This document shows positions 1-5,244 of a stretch of 5,836 nucleotides of DNA, piece by piece. Position 1 is the stretch's first letter; every line of letters starts with the position of its first letter. This DNA comes from Candidatus Omnitrophota bacterium. Lineage in GTDB: Bacteria; Omnitrophota; Gorgyraeia; 2-01-FULL-45-10. The notes beneath the pieces were generated by a model. It searched no databases, was not told where the DNA came from, and saw only the letters and a program-made list of their open reading frames with translations. The position numbers were made by a program, and so were the translations under genes. The stretch covers positions 1 to 5,836 of the forward strand of contig JAKLDX010000081.1 in NCBI GenBank assembly GCA_022703295.1. Reading direction: 5' to 3'.

Positions 1-600
1 CGATTTTGCCAAGTAGGCGGTCCAGATGGATTTACGAACAAATACCGCCAGCCTCGCGGAAGGATGCAGGGTGAGACTGAATTCCTCCCATTCCTTCTGC
101 GCCAATTCGCTTGGCTGGGACGGCCCACGAACGGATTCCGGCAGATTATGAAAGATTCCGAGTGCGATCCTGTCATCATCATGGACGGAGACGGTCAGCA
201 TGACATCGCTGATATAGAAGGCCTTATCCATAGGATGGAGGAGACGGGCGCCGATATGGTCATCGGAACCCGCATGGCGGATCTTGCTAATATGCCGCGC
301 CTCAGAGTAGTAGTCAATAAGTTCATGTCATGGTTACTGTCGAAACTCTCCGGGCAGCATATACCCGATACCCAGTGCGGGTTCCGGGTCATAAAAAGAC
401 GCGTCCTTGAGAATATAGAATTAAAATCGGAAAAGTTTGAGATAGAATCAGAGATCATCCTGAAGTGCGCGAAGGCCGGCTTCAGGATAGAATCCGCCCC
501 CATAAAGACCGTTTACAGGAACGAGAAAAGCAAAATAAATCCGTTTTTTGATACGTTAAGATTTATAGCGTTTATCATAAAAACAAAATTCGGGCGATGA
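1..600 (+). CDS. Family 2 glycosyltransferase, dolichol/undecaprenyl-phosphate sugar transferase type (5'-partial, frame-disrupted near its start)
   Basis: Probable GT-A fold transferase moving a sugar from a nucleotide donor to a polyprenyl phosphate at the inner face of the cytoplasmic membrane. From base 134 on, the family signature is clear: FRQIM, the metal-binding run DGDGQHD (bases ~184-204), IGTRM, then DTQCGFRVIKRR and the SKINPFFDTLRF tail. No C-terminal membrane helix is present, so it is the short soluble form. The frame is open to the left edge and the gene starts outside the window. The first ATG (base 64) is not a credible start, because family-like sequence lies upstream in two frames: DGFTN in this frame (25-39), then NTASLAEGC and NSLGWDGPRT in the +1 frame (41-133). 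One extra base near 40 and one missing near 133 would restore a continuous protein. Its stop overlaps the start of pcm (ATGA), which suggests translational coupling. Class is confident; acceptor and sugar are unknown. Confidence 0.82.
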   Translation, partial: RFCQVGGPDGFTNKYRQPRGRMQGETEFLPFLLRQFAWLGRPTNGFRQIMKDSECDPVIIMDGDGQHDIADIEGLIHRMEETGADMVIGTRMADLANMPRLRVVVNKFMSWLLSKLSGQHIPDTQCGFRVIKRRVLENIELKSEKFEIESEIILKCAKAGFRIESAPIKTVYRNEKSKINPFFDTLRFIAFIIKTKFGR

Positions 601-1247
601 TCGGACCTAATTTTCAGGAAATGCGTCGTTTAATGGTAGAGGGGCAGCTTAAAGGCCGCGGCGTATCTGATGAGAAGGTGCTGGCGGCCTTTAGTAAAGT
701 CCCCAGGGAAAGGTTTGTCCCGGAAGATTACCAGCAAAACGCCTACGACGATTATCCGATCCCAATAGGCAACAATCAGACCATATCGCAGCCTTACATG
801 GTCGCGCTGATGACAGAATGTCTCGCTCTCAAGGGCGAGGAGAGAATCCTTGAGATAGGGACCGGCAGCGGCTACCAGATGGCAATATTGGCCGAGATAG
901 CGGGAGAGGTTTATTCAGTTGAGCGTATCGAAGAGCTTGCAAAATACGCGGAAACCGTTTTAAGCAGTATCGGATATGAAAATTGCAGGATAAAAGTCGG
1001 CGATGGGACGCTCGGCTGGGAAGAGAACTCGCCCTATGACGGTATAATAGTTACCGCCGGCGCGCCGAACGTACCAAAGAGCCTGATTGAGCAGCTGAAG
1101 GACGGAGGCCGCCTTGTGATACCGGTGGGGGGCGGGTTCAGTCAGGTTTTGACGGTTGTAGAGAAAAAAGGGAAATCGATAACATCCAGGGATATTTGCG
1201 GCTGCGTATTCGTTCCGCTTATAGGCAAGGAAGGGTGGTCCGACTGA
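597..1247 (+). CDS. pcm: Protein-L-isoaspartate O-methyltransferase
   Basis: Cytoplasmic repair enzyme that transfers methyl from S-adenosylmethionine to L-isoaspartyl residues in aged proteins, starting their conversion back to aspartate. The 216 residues match the usual length of about 205-220. Visible elements in order: the N-terminal helical region with GQLKGRGVSDEKVL and VPRERFVPED (16-43); the substrate-binding NQTISQP (60-66); SAM motif I LEIGTGSGYQ (85-94); an acidic residue at E109 in YSVER that should hold the SAM ribose; GDGT (135-138); PYDGIIVTAGAP (146-157); LKDGGRLVIPVG (167-178); and the closing FVPLIGKEGW (205-214). All key motifs are intact. The ATG at 597 overlaps the glycosyltransferase stop by four bases and has only a weak Shine-Dalgarno, so translation is probably coupled. 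cobO follows after one base. Identification is firm. Confidence 0.96.
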   Translation: MIGPNFQEMRRLMVEGQLKGRGVSDEKVLAAFSKVPRERFVPEDYQQNAYDDYPIPIGNNQTISQPYMVALMTECLALKGEERILEIGTGSGYQMAILAEIAGEVYSVERIEELAKYAETVLSSIGYENCRIKVGDGTLGWEENSPYDGIIVTAGAPNVPKSLIEQLKDGGRLVIPVGGGFSQVLTVVEKKGKSITSRDICGCVFVPLIGKEGWSD

Positions 1248-1248
1248 T

Positions 1249-1773
1249 ATGGCCAGGCTGAAAAAAGGGTACGTCCATATATACACAGGTAACGGCAAGG
1301 GCAAGACCACCGCTGCGCTGGGCCTGGCGCTCAGGGCTGCCGGGGCAGGCCTGAAAGTCTACATATGTCAATTCATGAAGAGAGGCAACTACAGCGAAAT
1401 AAAAATGCTGAAGAGGATAAAGCGGATCAGGATAGAACAATTCGGCCGGGAATGTTTTGTCAAGAATAACCCGAAAGCTAAAGATGTTAAATGCGCCAAA
1501 GAAGGCCTCGAGAGGGCCAGGCGCCTCATATTTTCCGGCAAGTATGATCTTGCCATATTGGATGAGTTGAATATTGCCGTCAAATTAAGGCTTGTCGGGA
1601 TAGAGGATGTGATAGACCTTATAAGTTCAAGGCCGGGTTTCGTGGAGATGGTCCTTACCGGAAGGCACTGCCCGGAAGAATTGTTTAAATACGCCGATAT
1701 CGTAACTCAGATGAACGAGGCGAAGCATCATTACAATAACGGAATAAAGTCGCGCCGTGGTATTGAATATTGA
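1249..1773 (+). CDS. cobO: Cob(I)alamin adenosyltransferase, CobA/CobO/BtuR family
   Basis: Corrinoid adenosyltransferase: transfers the 5'-deoxyadenosyl group of ATP to the cobalt of reduced corrinoids, giving adenosylcobalamin or its precursors in the cytoplasm, in both de novo synthesis and salvage. At 174 residues it has the compact family length. Visible: the N-terminal P-loop YTGNGKGKTT (12-21), typical of this family in having GNGKGKTT; ICQFMK (39-44); EQFGRE (63-68); a Walker-B-like LAILDELN (101-108); VLTGRHCPEEL (135-145); ADIVTQM (149-155); and the C-terminal KHHYNNGIKSRRGIEY, equivalent to the KHxFxxGxxAxxGIEY ending of CobO proteins. The start is preceded by an AAGGAAGGGTGG stretch (1227-1238). 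It lies 1 bp after pcm and is co-transcribed with it, so unlike btuB it is not under the riboswitch seen here. Its closeness to the B12 uptake genes supports a salvage role. Confidence 0.95.
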   Translation: MARLKKGYVHIYTGNGKGKTTAALGLALRAAGAGLKVYICQFMKRGNYSEIKMLKRIKRIRIEQFGRECFVKNNPKAKDVKCAKEGLERARRLIFSGKYDLAILDELNIAVKLRLVGIEDVIDLISSRPGFVEMVLTGRHCPEELFKYADIVTQMNEAKHHYNNGIKSRRGIEY

Positions 1774-1791
1774 AAGATGTTGGTATATACT
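1763..1791 (+). promoter_or_regulatory. Candidate sigma-70-type promoter for the small membrane protein gene
   Basis: TTGAAT at 1763-1768 and TATACT at 1786-1791 are separated by exactly 17 bases, giving 4/6 and 5/6 matches to consensus. The -35 overlaps the end of cobO and its stop codon. The predicted start near 1798 leaves a leader of about 35 bases carrying the strong ribosome binding site. No terminator is visible between cobO and the next gene, so read-through from cobO is equally possible. Confidence 0.45.
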
Positions 1792-1818
1792 ATTAATGCA
1801 GTGAAGAACAAATCCTAA

Positions 1819-1825
1819 AAGGAGG
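1819..1825 (+). promoter_or_regulatory. Near-ideal Shine-Dalgarno deciding the start of the small membrane protein
   Basis: AAGGAGG sits 7 bases before the ATG at 1833, by far the strongest ribosome binding site in the window. It fixes the start at 1833 rather than at the out-of-frame ATG at 1828, which is too close to it. It suggests the 96-residue product is made efficiently. Confidence 0.8.
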
Positions 1826-1832
1826 TAATGGC

Positions 1833-2123
1833 ATGGAAGACGCTGTTTATAAAACAATATTTTACTGGATTGCGTTAGGCGCCGGGGTAATAAGTTTTAT
1901 TTTTTCAGCTCTCCTTATAATAGGCAAAAGCGCTTTCGTAAAGATAAATTCTTTTTTTAATAAAGAATTTTCTGTTGAAAAATTCGCGAAAGTACTGGAC
2001 AAAGTCATAGCGCCTGTCGATGACTGGATAATGGTAAGGCCCAGGATCGCGGGGCTGCTCCTATTGGTAATTTCTATTTATCTGATATTCATGGCTGTTT
2101 CGGTGCTGTTCTATAAGATTTAA
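1833..2123 (+). CDS. Small two-helix inner-membrane protein of unknown function
   Basis: I do not recognise a characterised family. The 96-residue product has a short charged N-terminus, a first hydrophobic helix at about residues 9-31, a polar segment of about 40 residues (GKSAFVKINSFFNKEF then EKFAKVLDKVIAPVDDW), and a second helix at about 72-93 ending in YKI. There is no signal peptide cleavage site and no catalytic motif. The pattern of helix, N-x-x-(F/W)-N, L-D/E, V-D, R-P-R-x-x-G-L-L, helix resembles small uncharacterised membrane proteins I recall from other Gram-negative genomes, but this is memory, not a search. Its strong Shine-Dalgarno and probable own promoter argue for real expression. 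It lies between cobO and the cobalamin riboswitch, but nothing in the sequence ties it to B12, and the consensus promoter just after it makes it a separate unit from btuB. Confidence 0.8.
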   Translation: MEDAVYKTIFYWIALGAGVISFIFSALLIIGKSAFVKINSFFNKEFSVEKFAKVLDKVIAPVDDWIMVRPRIAGLLLLVISIYLIFMAVSVLFYKI

Positions 2124-2169
2124 AAAAATTACAATTTTTGTTGACACGGTAATTTTTTGGAAATATAAT
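2122..2169 (+). promoter_or_regulatory. Consensus sigma-70 promoter with an A/T-rich UP-like element, driving the riboswitch-btuB transcript
   Basis: TTGACA at 2141-2146 and TATAAT at 2164-2169 both match consensus at 6/6 and are spaced by the optimal 17 bases. Directly upstream, 2122-2139 is almost pure A/T with an A-run and a T-run, resembling an UP element. Transcription should start near 2176, about 20 bases before riboswitch helix P1. A promoter this strong fits a gene whose output is set afterwards by attenuation. Confidence 0.9.
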
Positions 2170-2195
2170 CGTTTTGTATCTTTGATATATTGCTT

Positions 2196-2383
2196 TATAT
2201 AGGCGCTCGAGAGAGCTCAAAAGGGAATTCCGAAGTTCGCGAATTATATAGCGAAGAAAACGGAAACGGTCCCGCCGCTGTAGAGGATGACGAAATTCGA
2301 AGAAAGCCATTGTCCGCTAGTTTGAAGGGATGAGAAGGCGCGAAGAGTAGGATGAGTCCTCAGTCAGAAGACCTACCTATATA
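2196..2383 (+). promoter_or_regulatory. Cobalamin (B12) riboswitch aptamer, adenosylcobalamin type
   Basis: RNA element that binds cobalamin in the nascent transcript and represses the downstream B12 uptake gene. The closing helix P1 is perfect: TATATAGG (2196-2203) pairs with CCTATATA (2376-2383). Inside, in the expected order: AAAAGGGAA (2219-2227); an extended P3 hairpin in which TTCCG (2228-2232) pairs with CGGAA (2261-2265) around an inner TTCGC/GCGAA stem; CCCGCCGCTGTAGAGGA (2271-2287), the CCCGCnrCTGTrA core; GCCATTGTCCG, equal to the GCCACTG core; GAAGGGATGAGAAGGCGC; GATGAGTCCT; and the B12 box AGTCAGAAGACCTACC (2362-2377). Right after P1 a small hairpin, GGTGT (2390-2394) with ACACC (2402-2406) and loop CGCAAGA, sits where the P13 kissing-loop hairpin of this class lies; I did not find a clear loop partner for it. 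All conserved cores are present and it precedes a B12 receptor gene. Preference for adenosyl over methyl forms is inferred from the full peripheral architecture. Confidence 0.95.
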
Positions 2384-2439
2384 TTAAATGGTGTCGCAAG
2401 AACACCGCATATACGGGTTTCGTAAAATAGGGAACTTGA

Positions 2440-2480
2440 CCCCGTACATTCCTAATAAGAGTGTGCGGGGTTTTTATTTT
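2440..2480 (+). terminator. Intrinsic terminator in the riboswitch expression platform
   Basis: A 12-bp stem (2440-2451 with 2459-2470, all paired, including two G-U wobbles) closes a 7-base loop CTAATAA and is followed by TTTTTATTTT (2471-2480). It lies between the aptamer and the btuB start, 19 bases before the ATG, so it is the likely off-switch when cobalamin is bound. A competing pairing is available: TACGGG (2412-2417) can bind CCCGTA (2441-2446) in the terminator's left arm, with two further pairs after one mismatch. This would serve as the antiterminator without ligand. The terminator is well supported; the exact antiterminator is inferred. Confidence 0.88.
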
Positions 2481-2498
2481 AAAACTAAGGAAGAGAAG

Positions 2499-4481
2499 AT
2501 GAGGAAAATAGTATTGCTGGCAGCATTATGTTTAATGGCAGCACAATTTGTGTATGCGAAAGAGGGTGAAAAAAGCATCCTTAAGAAAGTTCTGGAGCAG
2601 GCCGTATCGCCGATAGATACCGTGGTGAACTCTATCGGCGAATTGGGAAGAATAGTTGTCACGCCTTCCAAATTCGAAGAAAGGCTGGGTAGCCAGTCAA
2701 GCGCGGTCACGGTGCTTGAAGAGGATGATTTTGAAAAAGAGAAGGTTGAATATGTGAAGAGCGCTTTAACGAATGAGATGGGGGTGGACGTTGTAGAGAA
2801 CGGAAGTTTCACCGGTCAGACCTCGGTATTTATGCGGGGGGCAAATTCAAATCATACGCTCATAATGATAGACGGTATAAAGGTTTATGACCCGATATCC
2901 CCCAATGCCGCGTATAATTTTGCGCATCTCACGCTTGATAACGTAAATCAGATAGAGGTCATGCGCGGAACGCAGAGCGCGCTTTACGGGTCCGACGCCA
3001 TAGGCGGGGTGATAAACGTTATCACGAAAGAGGCGAAGAAACCTTTTTTTGACGCGTCATTCGAAACCGGCTCATTTTCCACGTTCATCGAAAAATTCGG
3101 AATAGGATCAAAAGAGAAAAATTTCAGTTACAGTGTCGGCGGCTCGCATACAAAGAGCCGCGGCATATCCAACGCTCAGGCGAAAAACAACAATCCGGAA
3201 CTTGACGGTTATGACAGATACGCTATATCGGCCAGGGCAGATTACCGGATTATGGAAGACATGAAGGTAGGGGCTATATTCAGAAATACGTCCACGAGGT
3301 TCGGGTATGACCAGTTCAGAAAAGATTATCCGAACCTTTTCCAGAATGATTACGAGACCATCTTTTCAAGCTATTTAGAACACAAGCCTATTGACTATTA
3401 CAGCTATTATGTGAAGTTAGGGTGGATGTACAATTTCAGGCGCGATCATGACGACAGGGATGACGGCTGGCAGTATTATCTGAGGGACTGGTATTCCGGA
3501 TATATGTTCAAATTCGATTACCGCAACAATTTTTACATAACGGACATCGATACCTTTACTGTCGGATATGAATACACCTGGGAGATGGGGGACAGTTATT
3601 ATTATCTGGATTGGGGCTCAGGCAACAGCGAGAGCGATATGCCGAAGGTGTTTTCAAGAAACTCTTCCTTATACCTGCAGAACAGGGTCAACCTGAATGA
3701 CAGGATCACCTCTACCCAGGCCCTCAGGATAGACGACCATTCGCAGGCAGGCACGCATATAACATATAAAGTTGACGGATCTTATCTGTTTCCGACAAAA
3801 ACCAAGGTCAGGGGCGGCTGGGCTACCGGATTCAAGGCGCCTACATTGTATCAACTTAATGCCGTAGCTACGTCGGCTGATGCGTGGGGCTGGGGCGGTT
3901 TCGGCGGAGGCAACCCTAACCTGGGCCCGGAAACCAGCCAGTCTTATGAGCTTGGGCTGGATCAATATTTGTTTACGGAAAAGGTGATATTCAGCATTAC
4001 GTATTTTCAGATAATGCTCCATAACCTGATAAACACCACTACAAATGCTATGTTTTACACATCGAGATATGAGAATACCGGAAAGGCCCGCTCGCAAGGC
4101 ATAGAATGCGGCGGGAAGATCAAGCCTGTCGATAATGTCGAATTGTCCGCATATTATACTTACGATGACACAAAAGACTATAGTACCGACAGGCCTCTTC
4201 TCAGGCGCCCGCTTCATAAGTTCAAGGCATTCACCTCCTGGAGGATAATGCCCAAGCTTGATGTCGGGCTGGAGGTGATAGCCAGGGGCTTAAGCTATGA
4301 CAATAATTCCGACAAGATCAAGCCGTATGGGATAGCGAATCTCAACATGAATTATGCCCTGACTAAAAATTTTGATGTATACATAAAATTTGTTAATTTA
4401 TTGAATAAAAGATACGAAGAGGTCCGGGGCTACGGAGAGAGCCCGTTCGCGGCGTATGTGGGCACTAAGGCAAGTTTTTAA
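2499..4481 (+). CDS. btuB: BtuB-like TonB-dependent outer-membrane receptor for vitamin B12
   Basis: Outer-membrane beta-barrel that imports corrinoids using energy passed by TonB. The start at 2499 (660 residues) is chosen because AGGA lies 7 bases upstream and the protein opens with a signal peptide, MRKIVLLAALCLMAAQFVYA (1-20). The frame also runs back to an ATG at 2388, but those 37 codons are the riboswitch expression platform and terminator. After the signal comes an unusual stretch of about 30 residues (KEGEKSILKK to IGELG), then a TonB-box-like GRIVVTP (50-56), the plug (about 57-178) with VFMRGANSNHTLIMIDGIKVYDP and VMRGTQSALYGSDAIGGVINVITK, and a barrel ending in phenylalanine (YVGTKASF), as expected for outer-membrane insertion. 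NNNPELDGYDRY (230-241) resembles the calcium-binding loop region of Escherichia coli BtuB. Loops at about 314-325 (RDHDDRDDGW) and 364-380 are rich in acidic and aromatic residues. NPNLGPETSQSYELG is a typical receptor barrel motif. Receptor class is certain; B12 as substrate rests on the riboswitch and neighbours. Confidence 0.94.
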   Translation: MRKIVLLAALCLMAAQFVYAKEGEKSILKKVLEQAVSPIDTVVNSIGELGRIVVTPSKFEERLGSQSSAVTVLEEDDFEKEKVEYVKSALTNEMGVDVVENGSFTGQTSVFMRGANSNHTLIMIDGIKVYDPISPNAAYNFAHLTLDNVNQIEVMRGTQSALYGSDAIGGVINVITKEAKKPFFDASFETGSFSTFIEKFGIGSKEKNFSYSVGGSHTKSRGISNAQAKNNNPELDGYDRYAISARADYRIMEDMKVGAIFRNTSTRFGYDQFRKDYPNLFQNDYETIFSSYLEHKPIDYYSYYVKLGWMYNFRRDHDDRDDGWQYYLRDWYSGYMFKFDYRNNFYITDIDTFTVGYEYTWEMGDSYYYLDWGSGNSESDMPKVFSRNSSLYLQNRVNLNDRITSTQALRIDDHSQAGTHITYKVDGSYLFPTKTKVRGGWATGFKAPTLYQLNAVATSADAWGWGGFGGGNPNLGPETSQSYELGLDQYLFTEKVIFSITYFQIMLHNLINTTTNAMFYTSRYENTGKARSQGIECGGKIKPVDNVELSAYYTYDDTKDYSTDRPLLRRPLHKFKAFTSWRIMPKLDVGLEVIARGLSYDNNSDKIKPYGIANLNMNYALTKNFDVYIKFVNLLNKRYEEVRGYGESPFAAYVGTKASF

Positions 4482-4499
4482 TTCAAAAAGGCGGGTCTC

Positions 4500-5174
4500 A
4501 TGGGAAAAATAATTGCCGCATCCTCGTGGAGCGGTGGCAAGGACAGTTGCTTTGCGTGCTATAAGGCGCTGCAAAGCGGCTACGAAATAAAGTATCTCGT
4601 AAATTTCATTTCGCGGGAGCATAGACGCTGCTGCTTCCACGGTGTTGAGGCCGGCCTTCTGAAGCTTCAGGCTGAGCGGATAGGCATACCTCTTATGCAG
4701 AAAGAGGTTGCCGCAGATATGAAGCAATATGAAAAAGAGTTCAAAGAGGCGATGCGCGGATTAATATCCGAAGGTATCGGCAAGGTAATTTTCGGCGACA
4801 TATATCTTTTGGACAACGTAAACTGGGTTGAGCGTGTGTGCAAAGATGCCGGGGTGACCCCTGTTGAGCCTCTGTGGAATATGCCTCCGTCGGAGATCAT
4901 CGAAGAATTTATCGGATCCGGGTTTAAGGCTGTCGTCGTAAGCTGCAAAGATGATTGTATGGGCAAAGAGTTCATAGGCAGGCCCGTTGACAGGAAATTT
5001 GTCGCGGAATTAAAAAGAAGGAATATCTGTCCTTGTGGCGAGAACGGAGAATTTCACACTCTTGTAGTTGACGGGCCGATATTCAGGAAAAAAATCGAGA
5101 TCCTGGAAAGCGAGCCTATTCTAAAAGAAGGCTTCTGGAAACACTGGTTTCTGGACATCAAAAGGTACGAATGA
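4500..5174 (+). CDS. DUF71/COG2102 PP-loop ATPase, probable B12-salvage member (Dph6-related)
   Basis: Adenine nucleotide alpha-hydrolase-like protein of the family that includes diphthamide synthetase Dph6, an enzyme that activates a carboxylate with ATP and amidates it. The 224 residues match the catalytic domain alone. Visible: the PP-loop SWSGGKDS (9-16); VIFGDIYLLDNVNWVERVC (97-114), equivalent to the GDIxxxxxxxxxE segment; EPLW (123-126); and CPCGENGEFHT (177-187) followed by DGPIF, the form seen in bacterial members. Nine cysteines occur, including C17, C20, the C44-C45 pair, C177 and C179. Bacteria lack diphthamide. Published comparative genomics of DUF71/COG2102 split off a bacterial subgroup predicted to act in B12 salvage, and the position 18 bp behind riboswitch-controlled btuB fits that group. 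The substrate is not known to me; amidating or activating a corrinoid side-chain carboxylate is a family-based guess. AAGG (4488-4491) serves as a modest ribosome binding site. Confidence 0.88.
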   Translation: MGKIIAASSWSGGKDSCFACYKALQSGYEIKYLVNFISREHRRCCFHGVEAGLLKLQAERIGIPLMQKEVAADMKQYEKEFKEAMRGLISEGIGKVIFGDIYLLDNVNWVERVCKDAGVTPVEPLWNMPPSEIIEEFIGSGFKAVVVSCKDDCMGKEFIGRPVDRKFVAELKRRNICPCGENGEFHTLVVDGPIFRKKIEILESEPILKEGFWKHWFLDIKRYE

Positions 5175-5175
5175 A

Positions 5176-5244
5176 ATGGCGCTTTGTAATGTAACAAAGT
5201 TTATTGTATAATGATGCCATGCCGATAACATTACGAAGCGCCAT
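5176..5244 (+). repeat. 17-bp-arm inverted repeat around the tonB start codon
   Basis: The left arm atggcgctttgtaatgt (5176-5192) is the reverse complement of acattacgaagcgccat (5228-5244), except for one position (T5185 opposite G5235) that forms a G-U pair in RNA. The 35-base loop (5193-5227) holds the TATAAT box and the tonB ATG; the right arm lies in tonB codons 4-9. The left arm begins 1 base after the DUF71 stop. A second, local hairpin, CTTTGT (5182-5187) with ACAAAG (5194-5199), uses part of the same left arm, so the two folds exclude each other. No other copy is visible in the window. Function is unknown; control of tonB expression is the likeliest reading. Confidence 0.85.
5184..5212 (+). 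promoter_or_regulatory. Candidate tonB promoter giving a leaderless or near-leaderless transcript
   Basis: TTGTAA (5184-5189, 4/6) and a perfect TATAAT (5207-5212) are spaced by 17 bases. Normal initiation about 7 bases after the -10 falls at or beside the ATG at 5219, so transcripts would have almost no 5' leader. No Shine-Dalgarno precedes that ATG, which agrees. The -35 lies inside the left arm of the inverted repeat, so a protein bound to the repeat would block it. Confidence 0.5.

Noticed and set aside
64..66. ATG at 64 as the glycosyltransferase start
   Set aside because: Family-like sequence lies upstream of and around it in two frames, and it would remove the conserved N-terminal nucleotide-binding part. 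The gene begins outside the window.
960..1310. Minus-strand open frame opposite the pcm-cobO junction
   Set aside because: It crosses two confident plus-strand genes and has no family-like motif.
2122..2140. A-run/T-run near-palindrome after the small membrane protein as a terminator
   Set aside because: The stem is A-T only with almost no loop, so it would be unstable in RNA. Its place directly upstream of the consensus -35 fits an UP element better.
3669..4217. Open frame of 182 codons on the minus strand opposite btuB
   Set aside because: It lies wholly within a well-supported receptor gene and shows no recognisable domain. It is a shadow of the coding strand.
5182..5206. CTTTGT/ACAAAG hairpin followed by TTTATT as a terminator after DUF71
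   Set aside because: The stem is only 6 bp and A/T-rich, and the T-stretch is short and interrupted. It is more interesting as a competitor of the larger repeat.
5176..5244. Phase-variable invertible promoter (inverton)
   Set aside because: Inverted repeats around a promoter are suggestive, but the -35 lies inside one arm, the invertible part is only 35 bases and contains the tonB start codon, and no recombinase gene is nearby.
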